Assembly: GCA_025934835.1 (NCBI GenBank)
Contig: JAICWL010000007.1
Coordinates: 1 to 60,838 of the forward strand
Source of the DNA: Fimbriimonadaceae bacterium
GTDB taxonomy: Bacteria > Armatimonadota > Fimbriimonadia > Fimbriimonadales > Fimbriimonadaceae
Reading direction: 5' to 3'
Length of the DNA stretch: 60,838 nt
The position numbers and the translations under genes were made by a program. The notes under the pieces were generated by a model. The model was not told where the DNA came from. It saw nothing but the letters and a program-made list of their open reading frames with translations, and made no database searches. Positions 44,678-52,638 of this stretch are shown piece by piece. Position 1 is the first letter of the stretch. The number at the start of each line of letters is the position of its first letter.

Positions 44678-45073
44678 ATGACGAGGCTGATTCTCCGGTG
44701 GGTGCTGCTTGCCCTTTCCGTCATTGGGGCCTCGCTAGTTTGCCAGGCGCTCAATCTCGGCTTCGAGGTATCGGTGCGCGACACGGCGGGCTTCTTAAAG
44801 CTACTGGCGGGCGTGCTCGTGTTGAGCTTCCTGAATGCCACGCTGGGCAGGCTGATCCGATTCGTCACGCTTCCTTTGAGCTGCATCACTCTGGGGCTGT
44901 TTTCCCTGGTCGTAAATGCAGCCGTGTTATGGTTCGCCGCATCGTTCGGGCTCGGATTTAGCATCGCCGAACCCGGTGCAAAGGGTTTCCTGGCGGCGTT
45001 CGTCGCCAGCATCCTGATCTCGTTCATCAACGGCGTTCTCGGCATTTTCCTTCCCGACGACCGAGATGATTAG
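44678..45073 (+). CDS. Phage-holin-family (DUF360-like) membrane protein
   Basis: A 131-residue membrane protein with four hydrophobic segments, resembling the 'mycobacterial 4TM phage holin' family (FLNATLGRLIRFVTLPLSCITLGLF and the closing SFINGVLG are family-like). Despite the name these are chromosomal proteins of unknown function, not lysis proteins. It overlaps the start of the YvcK gene by eight bases, so the two are coupled. Confidence 0.8.
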   Translation: MTRLILRWVLLALSVIGASLVCQALNLGFEVSVRDTAGFLKLLAGVLVLSFLNATLGRLIRFVTLPLSCITLGLFSLVVNAAVLWFAASFGLGFSIAEPGAKGFLAAFVASILISFINGVLGIFLPDDRDD

Positions 45074-46373
45074 GAGCTACAGACTCCGCAAGCTGTTCGC
45101 AACCACCGCCGGGCTGCACCGAGCGGTGATCATGCTTGCGCTCGGGCTGCTGGCGTTCTTTCTCGGCGCCGGGCTCAGCTTCAAGAGACTTATCCTGCCC
45201 GCGCTGCAGTGGGCCGCCGACACCACGAATCGGGGCGTTGCGCAGTTCGTCGCTCCTAGCGACATCGACCTGGCCACGTGGCTGATGGGCGGCGTGCTGC
45301 TTCTTATGGGAGCATTCCTCACCTATCGAGGCGTGCGAAGCGCTATCAACCACATCGTCGAAACCCTGAACCCGGGGCTCAAAGCCGGCAAGGTGGACGT
45401 CTACCTGCGCAGGCTGCAGCTCGCCCAGGGCCCGAGGATCGTTGCCATTGGCGGCGGCACGGGCCTCAGCACGTTGCTCCGGGGACTGAAGGTGCATTCG
45501 AGCAACATCACCGCCATCGTTACGGTCACCGACGACGGCGGCAGCTCGGGGAGACTGGTGCAGGACAAGGGAATGATCCCGCCGGGCGACATCCGCAACT
45601 GCCTGGTCGCCCTGGCCGACGCCGAAAAGGCGATGACCGATCTGTTCCAACATCGGTTCAAGAAGGACAGCGGGTCGCTCAGTGGGCACTCAATGGGCAA
45701 TCTGCTGATCGCAGCGCTCGTCGATCAGGCCCACGGCGATTTCGAGACCGCCATCGAGATCGCGTCGGACGTTCTGGCCATACGAGGCCGCGTAGTCCCC
45801 TCGACCCTCGAGCGCGTCAGGCTCCGGGCGGTCATGGAAGACGGCACCGAAGTTTGCGGCGAAACCAAGATCGTCGAAGCCGTGGCTTCCATCCGACAGA
45901 TTTTCCTCGACCCACAGGAATGTGAGGCGTACGCGGAGGCGATCGAGGCGATTCAGACCGCCGACCTTATCTGCATCGGACCGGGGAGCGTGTACACGAG
46001 CGTGATTCCGAACCTGTTGGTCCCCGGCATCGCGGATGCCATCAAGGCATCGGAGGCACGTAAAGTCTATATCTGCAACGTCATGACCCAGCCGGGCGAA
46101 AGCGACGAGTTTTCCGCCTCGAAGCACGTCACGGTCATCCTGAACAACGTTCAGCAGCGAATTTTCGATTTCGTGCTGGTGAATACCGGCGTTCCCAGCG
46201 AATCCGCGCTGGAAAAGTACGCCGGGTCGGGCCAGTCTCTAGTAGAGGCCGACCCCGATCGAGTGCGGGCGATGGGCTTCCGCGTGCTGCAAGGCAACTA
46301 CATGAGCGAGACCGACTTCGTGCGTCACGACCCCATGAAAGTCGTGGCGAGGCTGATGAGTCTCGTACACTAA
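45066..46373 (+). CDS. YvcK/CofD-like protein with N-terminal membrane hairpin
   Basis: A 435-residue protein. Two hydrophobic segments (about 18-38 and 75-95) precede a CofD/YvcK domain from about residue 120 (PRIVAIGGGTGLSTLLRGLK; VTDDGGSSGRL; GSLSGHSMGNLLI; GPGSVYTSVIPNLL). YvcK proteins bind UDP-sugars and steer gluconeogenic carbon into cell-wall synthesis and shape in Gram-positive bacteria. The membrane anchor would place the protein at the inner membrane. ATG 45066 lies within the end of the DUF360 gene. Confidence 0.9.
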   Translation: MIRSYRLRKLFATTAGLHRAVIMLALGLLAFFLGAGLSFKRLILPALQWAADTTNRGVAQFVAPSDIDLATWLMGGVLLLMGAFLTYRGVRSAINHIVETLNPGLKAGKVDVYLRRLQLAQGPRIVAIGGGTGLSTLLRGLKVHSSNITAIVTVTDDGGSSGRLVQDKGMIPPGDIRNCLVALADAEKAMTDLFQHRFKKDSGSLSGHSMGNLLIAALVDQAHGDFETAIEIASDVLAIRGRVVPSTLERVRLRAVMEDGTEVCGETKIVEAVASIRQIFLDPQECEAYAEAIEAIQTADLICIGPGSVYTSVIPNLLVPGIADAIKASEARKVYICNVMTQPGESDEFSASKHVTVILNNVQQRIFDFVLVNTGVPSESALEKYAGSGQSLVEADPDRVRAMGFRVLQGNYMSETDFVRHDPMKVVARLMSLVH

Positions 46374-47029
46374 CCCGCCGGAGCGCAGAGCCAGCGTCTG
46401 CAATCTTCGATAGATTCGAACAGCGCATCCGGCTGCTGGTCTCGCAGCGCTTCGAGATCCGCCGAGGCCGCCCAAGCGGCCGCTACGGCGCACACGCCGG
46501 TCTGCTTCGCGATGCGGACGTCGCTTGGGGCGTCCCCCACATAGGCGGCGTCTCGTGGAATGATGCCCCATTCGGCGAGCACCGAAGCGATTGCCTCGGC
46601 CTTACGCGACCCGTGGGCGCTGCCCGTTTCGACGCGCTCGAATTCTGTCTCGAGTCCGAGTAGCCGCATCGAGATCTCGGCGGTCTTCGCCCCCTTGCCG
46701 CTCACCATCCCCAAGCGGCACCCGCCGGCTCTTAGGTCCGAGAGCATCTCGCGCACACCGGGAAACGGCTTGGTGCAACGCGCATGCATACGCTCGTAAT
46801 GCGTAAGGTACGCGGCCAGACAGCCTTCCGGGTCCTGTGGGGCCAGGGCGAGCGCTGAGCCTTCCTCGCTCGGTCCGAAGGTTCCGGATATCTCTTCGGC
46901 CTCCGGGCGCCTGCCCCAATACGGCTCGACCGCATCTTGAAACGCCCCAATGCATATCCATAGCGTATCGGCAAGCGTGCCGTCGAAATCGAACAGGGCG
47001 GCTCTGAATCTGGAGGGCATCCGAAACAT
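46370..47029 (-). CDS. HAD-IA hydrolase (phosphoglycolate-phosphatase-like)
   Basis: HAD phosphatase of 219 residues. Motif I ALFDFDGTLADT, motif II GMVSGKG, the Lys in GSRKAEAI and motif IV YVGDAPSDVRIAKQ are all present, with a helical C1 cap between. Closest in style to Gph/PpaX enzymes; substrate unproven. ATG 47029 has GGAGGG four bases upstream. It overlaps the YvcK stop by four bases in convergent orientation. Confidence 0.9.
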   Translation of the reverse strand: MFRMPSRFRAALFDFDGTLADTLWICIGAFQDAVEPYWGRRPEAEEISGTFGPSEEGSALALAPQDPEGCLAAYLTHYERMHARCTKPFPGVREMLSDLRAGGCRLGMVSGKGAKTAEISMRLLGLETEFERVETGSAHGSRKAEAIASVLAEWGIIPRDAAYVGDAPSDVRIAKQTGVCAVAAAWAASADLEALRDQQPDALFESIEDCRRWLCAPAG

Positions 47030-47330
47030 TATGCCCTCCGTACCCGCTCAGTCAAGTTTGGTGTCCTCTACACTGTAATCCAGACGGACTCTATAGGGCC
47101 GTCAAGCTAGGCTCCCCGGAACCCGGCGCCTACGCCTTCGGGCCGCCCGAAAACGATTTCGTATATCTATCGCATGGATTTTAAACGCAATTACTTGCAT
47201 AGGGACACTGGTGCTGGTAATATAACTGGGAGACAACAGCAATCGGCGCCCGCGCGTCTGCTCGGAAACTGATCCGAGCGATCGTCGCGTCCGAGCTGGA
47301 GTCGGATCATATTTCGGGGAGAGACTGTAA
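47030..47330. other. 301-base gap before PEP-CTERM pair
   Basis: Divergent gap between the HAD gene and the first tandem PEP-CTERM gene. It holds the predicted promoter at 47195 and a transcribed leader of about 100 bases. I see no RNA gene or repeat in the rest. Confidence 0.6.
47195..47223 (+). promoter_or_regulatory. Predicted sigma70-type promoter
   Basis: TTGCAT (47195-47200), a 17-base spacer and TAATAT (47218-47223) fit a housekeeping promoter. Transcription from about 47230 would leave a leader of about 100 bases before the PEP-CTERM gene at 47331. Confidence 0.55.
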
Positions 47331-47924
47331 ATGAAATTGCTTACTAGAACAGCAATCGCGGCCGGCTTTGCAAGCGCCGCTCTCGTTGCTCAGGCCGCGA
47401 CTTTCGCGACCTTCGCCGACCCAACGATCGGCCAATCCAATCCGCTGCCTCTGTTCACTTTGGACACCGTCGGCAACACGCTGAGCGGAAGTTATACGGG
47501 CGGCATCACGCTCGTGACCTCCGCGACCACCTACAATGGCGTGTCCCTGAGCATGAAGTCGGTCGCCGCAACCCCTGTCGTTCCAGGCTTCTATAACCTG
47601 AGCGCCGGTGCGGTCACGCTGTCGAACGCTTCGGATTCGAACATCCTTACGATCTCGTTCGCGGCCGGCACGCTTTCCGACAACGGATTCGGCGGAAGCG
47701 ACTTCAAGGGCAACGGAGTCACGTTCTCGGGATCGTCGGTCCCCTCGACCGGCCTAACCAACGAGGCCTTCGGGTTCTCGTTCGCGAACCCGGCCCAAGC
47801 GGGCAACAACGTCACTTATACTGCGGCGTTCACGTCCTCTGCGAGCCCTGTGCCCGAGCCTGCAAGCCTCGCGGTTCTAGGCATCGGCGCAATTGCGATG
47901 ATCCGAAGACGAAAGAGAGCCTAG
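47331..47924 (+). CDS. PEP-CTERM protein, tandem paralogue 1
   Basis: Exported 197-residue protein of unknown function. The signal peptide (MKLLTRTAIAAGFASAALVAQA) precedes a beta-rich domain starting ATFATFADPTIGQ. The C-terminus is PVPEPAS, a hydrophobic helix and IRRRKRA, the exosortase recognition signal. GGGGAGAGA lies ten bases before the ATG. It is about 60 percent similar by eye to the next gene, so the pair arose by tandem duplication. A terminator follows, so each copy has its own transcript. Confidence 0.9.
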   Translation: MKLLTRTAIAAGFASAALVAQAATFATFADPTIGQSNPLPLFTLDTVGNTLSGSYTGGITLVTSATTYNGVSLSMKSVAATPVVPGFYNLSAGAVTLSNASDSNILTISFAAGTLSDNGFGGSDFKGNGVTFSGSSVPSTGLTNEAFGFSFANPAQAGNNVTYTAAFTSSASPVPEPASLAVLGIGAIAMIRRRKRA

Positions 47925-47945
47925 CAGCGATCTTCGATAAAGCAG

Positions 47946-47979
47946 CCGGCCCAGGACCTATCGGCCCAGGCCGGTTTTT
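47946..47979 (+). terminator. Rho-independent terminator after PEP-CTERM paralogue 1
   Basis: CCGGCC pairs with GGCCGG (47969-47974), followed directly by five T. The position, about 20 bases after the stop codon, is right. Confidence 0.75.
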
Positions 47980-48139
47980 GCTGCCAACCCATGCCGGCGT
48001 CCGTGGCCGCGGGACGATCGAGCGCAGCCAGGACGCGGCTAAACGAGCTCCAAGCCCCTGCTCCCGCATGGGCTCTTTCGGGTCTCGTTATCGGAAAAAC
48101 GGTCCGACAGTCGCACTGCGACATGGTTCATGCCAATTT

Positions 48140-48154
48140 ACACGTGTCACGTGA
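48140..48154. promoter_or_regulatory. Overlapping palindromes ACACGTGT and TCACGTGA
   Basis: Two eight-base palindromes, each with a CACGTG core, share one base. They lie upstream of the AT-rich promoter-like zone of PEP-CTERM paralogue 2, about 160 bases before its ATG. A dimeric regulator could bind here. No similar pair was noticed upstream of paralogue 1. Confidence 0.4.
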
Positions 48155-48314
48155 ATCCCGGTAAACCATGCAAACCAGGTTTTGTGACATGAACATTTGA
48201 AATTCAGGCATAATTGCCAGCTTAATAATGTGGCGTAAACGCCGAATGTCGGTCATCATGAATCACGGCTTCGAAAGGGGCGGTAGTTTTGAACTTTATT
48301 GAGGAGAGAGATTT

Positions 48315-48902
48315 ATGAAATTGCTTTCACGAGGAGTGATCGGCGGAGCTCTGCTGGCGTCGGCAATCGTGGCCAACGCAGCCACCTTCGCGACGTTCGC
48401 CGACCCGACGATCGGGCAGGGCACGCCAACGCCGTTGTTCAATCTGGACAACACAGCCAACACGCTGACAGGCGGATACACCGGTATCTCGCTGGTAACC
48501 GCCGCAACGACGTACAGCGGTGTGACCCTGACGATGAACGCTGTCGCGACCTCGCAGGTCGTTCCCGGGTTCTATAACCTGGGTGCGGGAACTGTCGTGT
48601 TCTCGAACGGATCCGATCCGGACATTCTTACGATCAACTTTGGATCGGGAACGCTTTCCGACAACGGATTCGGCGCCAGCGACTTCAAGGGCAACGGCGT
48701 CGTCTTCAGCGGCTCCGCGGTCACCCAGAGCCTGGCCGACGAAGCTTTCGGCTTTTCGTTCGCCAATCCGACACCGACGCGGACCGGAGTGAGCTATACC
48801 GCAGCTTTCACTTCGTCTGCTACTCCGGTACCCGAGCCGGCCGCTATCGCCGTCCTCGGCCTCGGCATGGTCGGCATGATTCGCCGACGCAACCGAAAGT
48901 AA
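48315..48902 (+). CDS. PEP-CTERM protein, tandem paralogue 2
   Basis: Exported 195-residue paralogue of the preceding PEP-CTERM protein. It shares ATFATFADPTIGQ after the signal peptide, VVPGFYNL, TLSDNGFG and DFKGNGV, and ends PVPEPAAIAVLGLG...IRRRNRK. Function unknown; probably a surface or matrix component. GAGGAGAGAGA lies just before ATG 48315. Its leader differs from that of copy 1 apart from the start region, suggesting different regulation. Confidence 0.9.
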   Translation: MKLLSRGVIGGALLASAIVANAATFATFADPTIGQGTPTPLFNLDNTANTLTGGYTGISLVTAATTYSGVTLTMNAVATSQVVPGFYNLGAGTVVFSNGSDPDILTINFGSGTLSDNGFGASDFKGNGVVFSGSAVTQSLADEAFGFSFANPTPTRTGVSYTAAFTSSATPVPEPAAIAVLGLGMVGMIRRRNRK

Positions 48903-48920
48903 GACCTCGCCTGCGAAGGG

Positions 48921-48956
48921 CCCCCATTACGGCAACGTCGGTGGGGGTTTTCTTTT
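48921..48956 (+). terminator. Rho-independent terminator after PEP-CTERM paralogue 2
   Basis: CCCCCAT (48921) pairs imperfectly with GTGGGGG (48941-48947), followed by TTTTCTTTT. It marks the border with the phage-type module, whose last gene ends at 48960 on the other strand. Confidence 0.8.
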
Positions 48957-48959
48957 GTG

Positions 48960-50831
48960 TCAGTACAGCTTCGACCAAACCGCGCCGGTATAGCCGTACA
49001 AGCCGATTCCGGTTCCAAAGGCCGCGTTTGTGTTGAAGAACATGTCCCCCTGCACAGATCCGACCTGGGCGTTGTTCACTCCGTCGCTCCGTACGGCGCG
49101 GCCCACAACTCGGAAAGTCGAGCCCGCCCAGCCGCTTCCTTTGGAGATCCATTGGTTCGAGCCGGTATCGCAGTCGTCCCCTACGAGACCCACGATCGAC
49201 CCCGAGGCGCCATTCGTAAGGTTTGCACGAAAAACCGCGCCGATCGACTGACCCTCGAAGCTCGATAGGCACACGACCAGAGCCCCGCCGTCCGCCGTGA
49301 ACAGACGGTCGCCCCCAGTGCCGCTTCCCTTCTCGTCGATGTTCGTGGCCGTAACGTATGTCGTGCCCACACAGAAGTTATTGAGCGAAACCAAGTTCAC
49401 CGGCTGCGGCGGCGAATCGACCGCGATGTCGGAGAGCCGGATTCTGGGCAGCGTGATCGAATGCCCGGAAACCCCTCCGCCGAGCACGAGGTTCAGCGTC
49501 GCCGTGCTCGAAACCGGCTTCACGTCGTGCAGAGTAAGGTCGTTGCACGCGCAGTCCGAGCCCACGTACACGAGAGCCGAATCCTGACCGACCGGGCACC
49601 GAAAACCATCGATGCTCAGCGAGCCCGCCGACCCGGCGTTGCAATTCGCAAGCTTCACGAACTGCACGCACCGCCCGGCCGAGCCCAGATAGTTCAGACA
49701 CGCCAAGTCGCGCAGCGCGAGGTCCCCGCAAAGCGAGCCGCCTATCGATACCAGACTGCCGGCGGCAACGGCCGCCCTCACGTCCTGAACCAAAATGCGG
49801 TCCGCCTTGCAAGGCGTGACGTACGAGCTCGGGGCCACAAAGTCATCTGCCCAAATCACGATCGGCGAGGCAGTGGAAGCCGTCCCGTCGAGGTTCGTAT
49901 GCCGGTTATCGCCCCGGATGCCGATCGCAGCCACATCCACGATCGCGTACTGAGTGTTCGTTGGCGTAGGCGAAACGATCTGCCCGGCGATCGACGGATA
50001 AGCGCCGTCGTACCCGCACCCGAACTTGACCGCCGTCGAACTCGAATTCTGGTGCACGTTGCGCACCTGCACGTTCGAGATGTCCCCCACCGATATCCGG
50101 TAATCGGGATAGTCGGCCGGTGTGAAGGCCACGCAATCGTCATCCGTTCTTCCGAAGATGTCCGAAATGCCGATGCGCGAGGAGCCGCCCTCCACATGGA
50201 TGCCGTCCGAGGTGCTCGTGAGCCTCAGATTGTCGAGCTTGGCGTCGGTCACCGCGGCCAGGCAGATCAGGTACTTCGCGCTCCATTGAAACGTCGCGTC
50301 GCGAATCCTCAGCCTAGTGGTGTTATCGAATACCGCCAGCCAGCCGGGATAATTCGCGCCCGAGGCGCCGTACCACGCTCCCGTTTTCGGGTTGTTGCCG
50401 CCCGATTTCAGCAGGCAGTCGTTATCCCAGGTGCCTCCTTCGACCGTCACGTCCGAGTTCGATGTGCTCGTGGCCGGGTTCCCCGTCCATCCGGCATTTG
50501 CAAGCAGCGGCCGAGCGTTTCCGCCTATTGCGATCAGTGTCGCGCCATAAGCCGATAGCCGTACACCGCTGGGCACGGAAATCGTGCCCGAGATACGGTA
50601 GGTTCCGGCCGGCAAGGCCACGGTTCCCGAACCGGTCGCCGTAGCCTGCAGCAGCGCAGCGTTGATCTGCGAGCAGTTCCAAGCGGCTGTCGCCGTACTA
50701 ACCGAGGAGCCCGCGACGAGCCCCGAGACGACGTGGGTGTAAAGCCGGTCGGCCACGCCGCGGGTAAGGCTCGGCGGCGTCTGCGCCGTCCCGAGCCAAG
50801 CGAACAGTCCCAAAACCGCAGCCGCCTTCAC
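48960..50831 (-). CDS. Beta-helix (pectate-lyase-like) protein, tailspike-like but with signal-like N-terminus
   Basis: A 623-residue protein. Parallel beta-helix pattern occupies about 50-480 (TVALPAGTYRISGTISVP; LRLTSTSDGIHVEGGS), as in polysaccharide-cleaving tailspikes and pectate lyases. The C-terminal 130 residues (GDRLFTADGGALVV to GYTGAVWSKLY) resemble tail-fibre ends. The N-terminus MKAAAVLGLFAWLGTAQTPP looks like a signal peptide, which ordinary tailspikes lack. GTG 50831 overlaps the upstream stop as GTGA. It is the last gene of the head module. It could be a receptor-binding protein or a secreted enzyme. Confidence 0.75.
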   Translation of the reverse strand: MKAAAVLGLFAWLGTAQTPPSLTRGVADRLYTHVVSGLVAGSSVSTATAAWNCSQINAALLQATATGSGTVALPAGTYRISGTISVPSGVRLSAYGATLIAIGGNARPLLANAGWTGNPATSTSNSDVTVEGGTWDNDCLLKSGGNNPKTGAWYGASGANYPGWLAVFDNTTRLRIRDATFQWSAKYLICLAAVTDAKLDNLRLTSTSDGIHVEGGSSRIGISDIFGRTDDDCVAFTPADYPDYRISVGDISNVQVRNVHQNSSSTAVKFGCGYDGAYPSIAGQIVSPTPTNTQYAIVDVAAIGIRGDNRHTNLDGTASTASPIVIWADDFVAPSSYVTPCKADRILVQDVRAAVAAGSLVSIGGSLCGDLALRDLACLNYLGSAGRCVQFVKLANCNAGSAGSLSIDGFRCPVGQDSALVYVGSDCACNDLTLHDVKPVSSTATLNLVLGGGVSGHSITLPRIRLSDIAVDSPPQPVNLVSLNNFCVGTTYVTATNIDEKGSGTGGDRLFTADGGALVVCLSSFEGQSIGAVFRANLTNGASGSIVGLVGDDCDTGSNQWISKGSGWAGSTFRVVGRAVRSDGVNNAQVGSVQGDMFFNTNAAFGTGIGLYGYTGAVWSKLY

Positions 50832-51172
50832 CCGATCCTCGCTTCAGCCACATAGCTGTACGCGGCGCCGTTCGCACCGTCCACATATGTATCGCTCTCG
50901 AAGTTGCCGAGGGCGCCAAGGTCCATCACGTCGCCCGGAGCGACTTTGTATAGCCTGTTCGAATAGTCGATGCTCGTCGGCGCGGCGGAGCCCTTCGGCA
51001 CCACGCGCACCAACAAGTCCACGCCCGCCGGCTGCCCGGGATCGCCGGTCGTGTTCACCAGAAGGGTGCTCGATCGGTACTCGAGCCCCGCGCTCGCAAA
51101 CAGCTTCACGGGCGAGCCTCCGCCGGCGATGCTCGGTTGCACGTCTCGCTGAAATGGATCGGTTGTCGCCAT
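50828..51172 (-). CDS. Small phage-type hypothetical protein
   Basis: A 114-residue protein that I do not recognise. It is beta-rich (LLVNTTGDPGQPAGVDLLVRVVPKG, then a Gly/Ala-rich end). AGGAGGA precedes ATG 51172. It is coupled to the beta-helix gene through a GTGA overlap and is probably an accessory structural protein or a partner of the beta-helix protein. Confidence 0.7.
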   Translation of the reverse strand: MATTDPFQRDVQPSIAGGGSPVKLFASAGLEYRSSTLLVNTTGDPGQPAGVDLLVRVVPKGSAAPTSIDYSNRLYKVAPGDVMDLGALGNFESDTYVDGANGAAYSYVAEARIG

Positions 51173-51184
51173 CAGAATCCTCCT

Positions 51185-51691
51185 TTAAGCAGCGAGCTTC
51201 ACGCGCAGCGCCACCCTTGCACGGTGAAGCGCGATACGCACGTTGTTGGGCTCGGCGTGCATACGCTCGGCGATCTCGGCAACCGAGTAACCCTCTGCGG
51301 CCAACAGCACGAGGGCCTTCTCCGCTGGCCGGATCGATGCGAGCGCCCGCTGCAGATCGACGCCGAGTTCGCCGTCCGCCCATATTTGGCTAGGGGCCTC
51401 GAGCTCCTCCGCTCGCGATTCGCCTCGCCGAGTCGGCTCGTCCAGGCTGACTTCTTTCGGCTGGTGGCTTGCAGTGTGGGCGATCAGGTCCACGCAGCGT
51501 AACCAATAGCGCAGCATCCCGCAAGCGTGGATGCGTTCTCGATTGGGCCAAGCGCGCATCGCCACCGCCTGCACGACGTCGTCGGCGGCATCACGGTCGC
51601 GAACCCTGCGCAGCGCGCGCTTGAACAGCATCGGGCGCACGCGCTCGAATTCATTTTCGAACGATATTCTGTCTTGGATAAAGGTTTCCAT
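51185..51691 (-). CDS. ECF-type RNA polymerase sigma factor
   Basis: Sigma-70 family protein of 168 residues. Region 2 is at about 12-55 (FENEFERVRPMLFKRAL; DAADDVVQAVAMRAW) and region 4 at about 112-165 (RPAEKALVLLAAEGYSVAEIAERM followed by NVRIALHRARVALR). Between them is a short linker, the ECF layout. ATG 51691 is the natural start; the frame is open to 51853. It sits within the head module, after a hairpin that may end the upstream transcript, and no anti-sigma gene is adjacent. It may switch on the module or its neighbours. Confidence 0.85.
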   Translation of the reverse strand: METFIQDRISFENEFERVRPMLFKRALRRVRDRDAADDVVQAVAMRAWPNRERIHACGMLRYWLRCVDLIAHTASHQPKEVSLDEPTRRGESRAEELEAPSQIWADGELGVDLQRALASIRPAEKALVLLAAEGYSVAEIAERMHAEPNNVRIALHRARVALRVKLAA

Positions 51692-51703
51692 CTGTCTGAA
51701 ATC

Positions 51704-51733
51704 GAAAGGAAAGCGGGGCCCCTCAGGCCCCGC
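51704..51733 (-). terminator. Hairpin between connector gene and sigma gene
   Basis: GCGGGGCC-N5-GGCCCCGC, a perfect eight-pair stem with the connector gene's stop codon in its loop. On the minus strand it is followed by a T-rich TTTCCTTT. It is probably a terminator or attenuator that separates the sigma gene from the capsid genes. Confidence 0.6.
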
Positions 51734-51998
51734 GCATATATGCGATCGCGTGGTCGCTCGAGTCGCCGGCCCGAAACAGCTCCGGGTTGCCCACAACCAC
51801 GAACGATTCCGAGCCGAAAGCGACTGAGACTCCGTCCGCGAATCGCCCGGCATCCGGCAGGTCGATGTAAAGCCGGCACGGGTTCACGAAGGCCACCCCG
51901 AAAGCCTTGAAGGCCTCGCCGGGGGCCATCGGCTCGATGTAGCCGCGCACCGTCGCGCCGCCTACGACGACCGAGTGCGGCTTAACTGGCAGCGACAA
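51723..51998 (-). CDS. Phage-type head-closure-like protein
   Basis: A 91-residue beta-rich protein (RLYIDLPDAGRFADGVSVAFG, FVVVGNPELF). Its size and position after the connector gene match head-closure or stopper proteins of HK97-type phages, but I recognise no motif. TTG 51998 starts inside the end of the preceding gene (17-base overlap). Confidence 0.6.
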   Translation of the reverse strand: MSLPVKPHSVVVGGATVRGYIEPMAPGEAFKAFGVAFVNPCRLYIDLPDAGRFADGVSVAFGSESFVVVGNPELFRAGDSSDHAIAYMRGA

Positions 51999-52620
51999 GC
52001 GCGTACCTCGCCACGGCGGCTTCGAAATCCTCGGTCAGGTCCTCGATTCCGGTCCGCTCGCCTCGGATGCCGTACTGCCGCTCCACCACGCCTTGGCGGA
52101 TGGTGCATGCCGGGCCGGAGAGGCTCATAGTCTGCGTCATTGCGACCGCCGCTGACTTGCGACGGACCGCGTTCCACGCGTCCAAAGGAATGTCCGCGCC
52201 CCAGCCCCACACCGCGCGGATCACCACGCTTTGAGGACATGAGCCCGGCGAAACGAGGAAGCGGACAGCCCGGTAAGGCTCGCCCAGCGCGGGCGCATTC
52301 GGGTCCTCTAGCAGGTAGTCCAAGCCCTCCGAGAGCACACTTCCGCCGGAGCCCGCGACCAAGCCGATCGTTACGCTCTCCACGCTCGTCGCCTGGATGC
52401 CGATCCTCAGCGTGCCCGAGCGTCCGTCGGGAGGATCGAACACGAGATCCGATGCCGAGCCGGCGGCGAGGAACGGGATGCGCCCCGTTCTCGCTTCGAA
52501 CTCGGCTACGACTCCGTCGACGATCCCCTGGCATTCGTCGTCCGTGGGCGCCGTGCCGTCCGGAATCGTGGAGATGAGCGAGGCGACCTCCGCGCCGGTC
52601 GGCCATGCGGTCTTAGCCAT
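51982..52620 (-). CDS. Phage head-tail connector-like protein
   Basis: A 212-residue protein in the usual connector position downstream of the capsid gene. Helical ends flank a beta core (SDLVFDPPDGRSGTLRIG; PYRAVRFL; VWGWGADIPLDAWNAVRRKSA), consistent with gp6/gp15-like adaptors. ATG 52620. A specific family name would need a profile search. Confidence 0.65.
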   Translation of the reverse strand: MAKTAWPTGAEVASLISTIPDGTAPTDDECQGIVDGVVAEFEARTGRIPFLAAGSASDLVFDPPDGRSGTLRIGIQATSVESVTIGLVAGSGGSVLSEGLDYLLEDPNAPALGEPYRAVRFLVSPGSCPQSVVIRAVWGWGADIPLDAWNAVRRKSAAVAMTQTMSLSGPACTIRQGVVERQYGIRGERTGIEDLTEDFEAAVARYALVAAS

Positions 52621-52638
52621 GTTTCGCGCTCGGCAGCC

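Larger units (their letters stand above)
47925..48314. other. 390-base gap between PEP-CTERM paralogues
   Basis: Begins with a terminator (47946-47979), then about 150 bases without recognised signals, then the two CACGTG palindromes at 48140 and an AT-rich promoter-like zone (TTGAAA 48197, TAATAA 48223, spacing 20). No coding sequence or RNA gene is evident. Confidence 0.55.

Noticed and set aside
44678-45073. Phage lysis gene (holin) outside the capsid module
   Set aside because: The 'phage holin' label is only a family name; the gene is coupled to yvcK and no other phage gene is near.
47925-48314. tRNA or small RNA gene in the larger gaps
   Set aside because: I read the gaps for cloverleaf arms and T-loop sequences and found none; covariance-model search was not possible.
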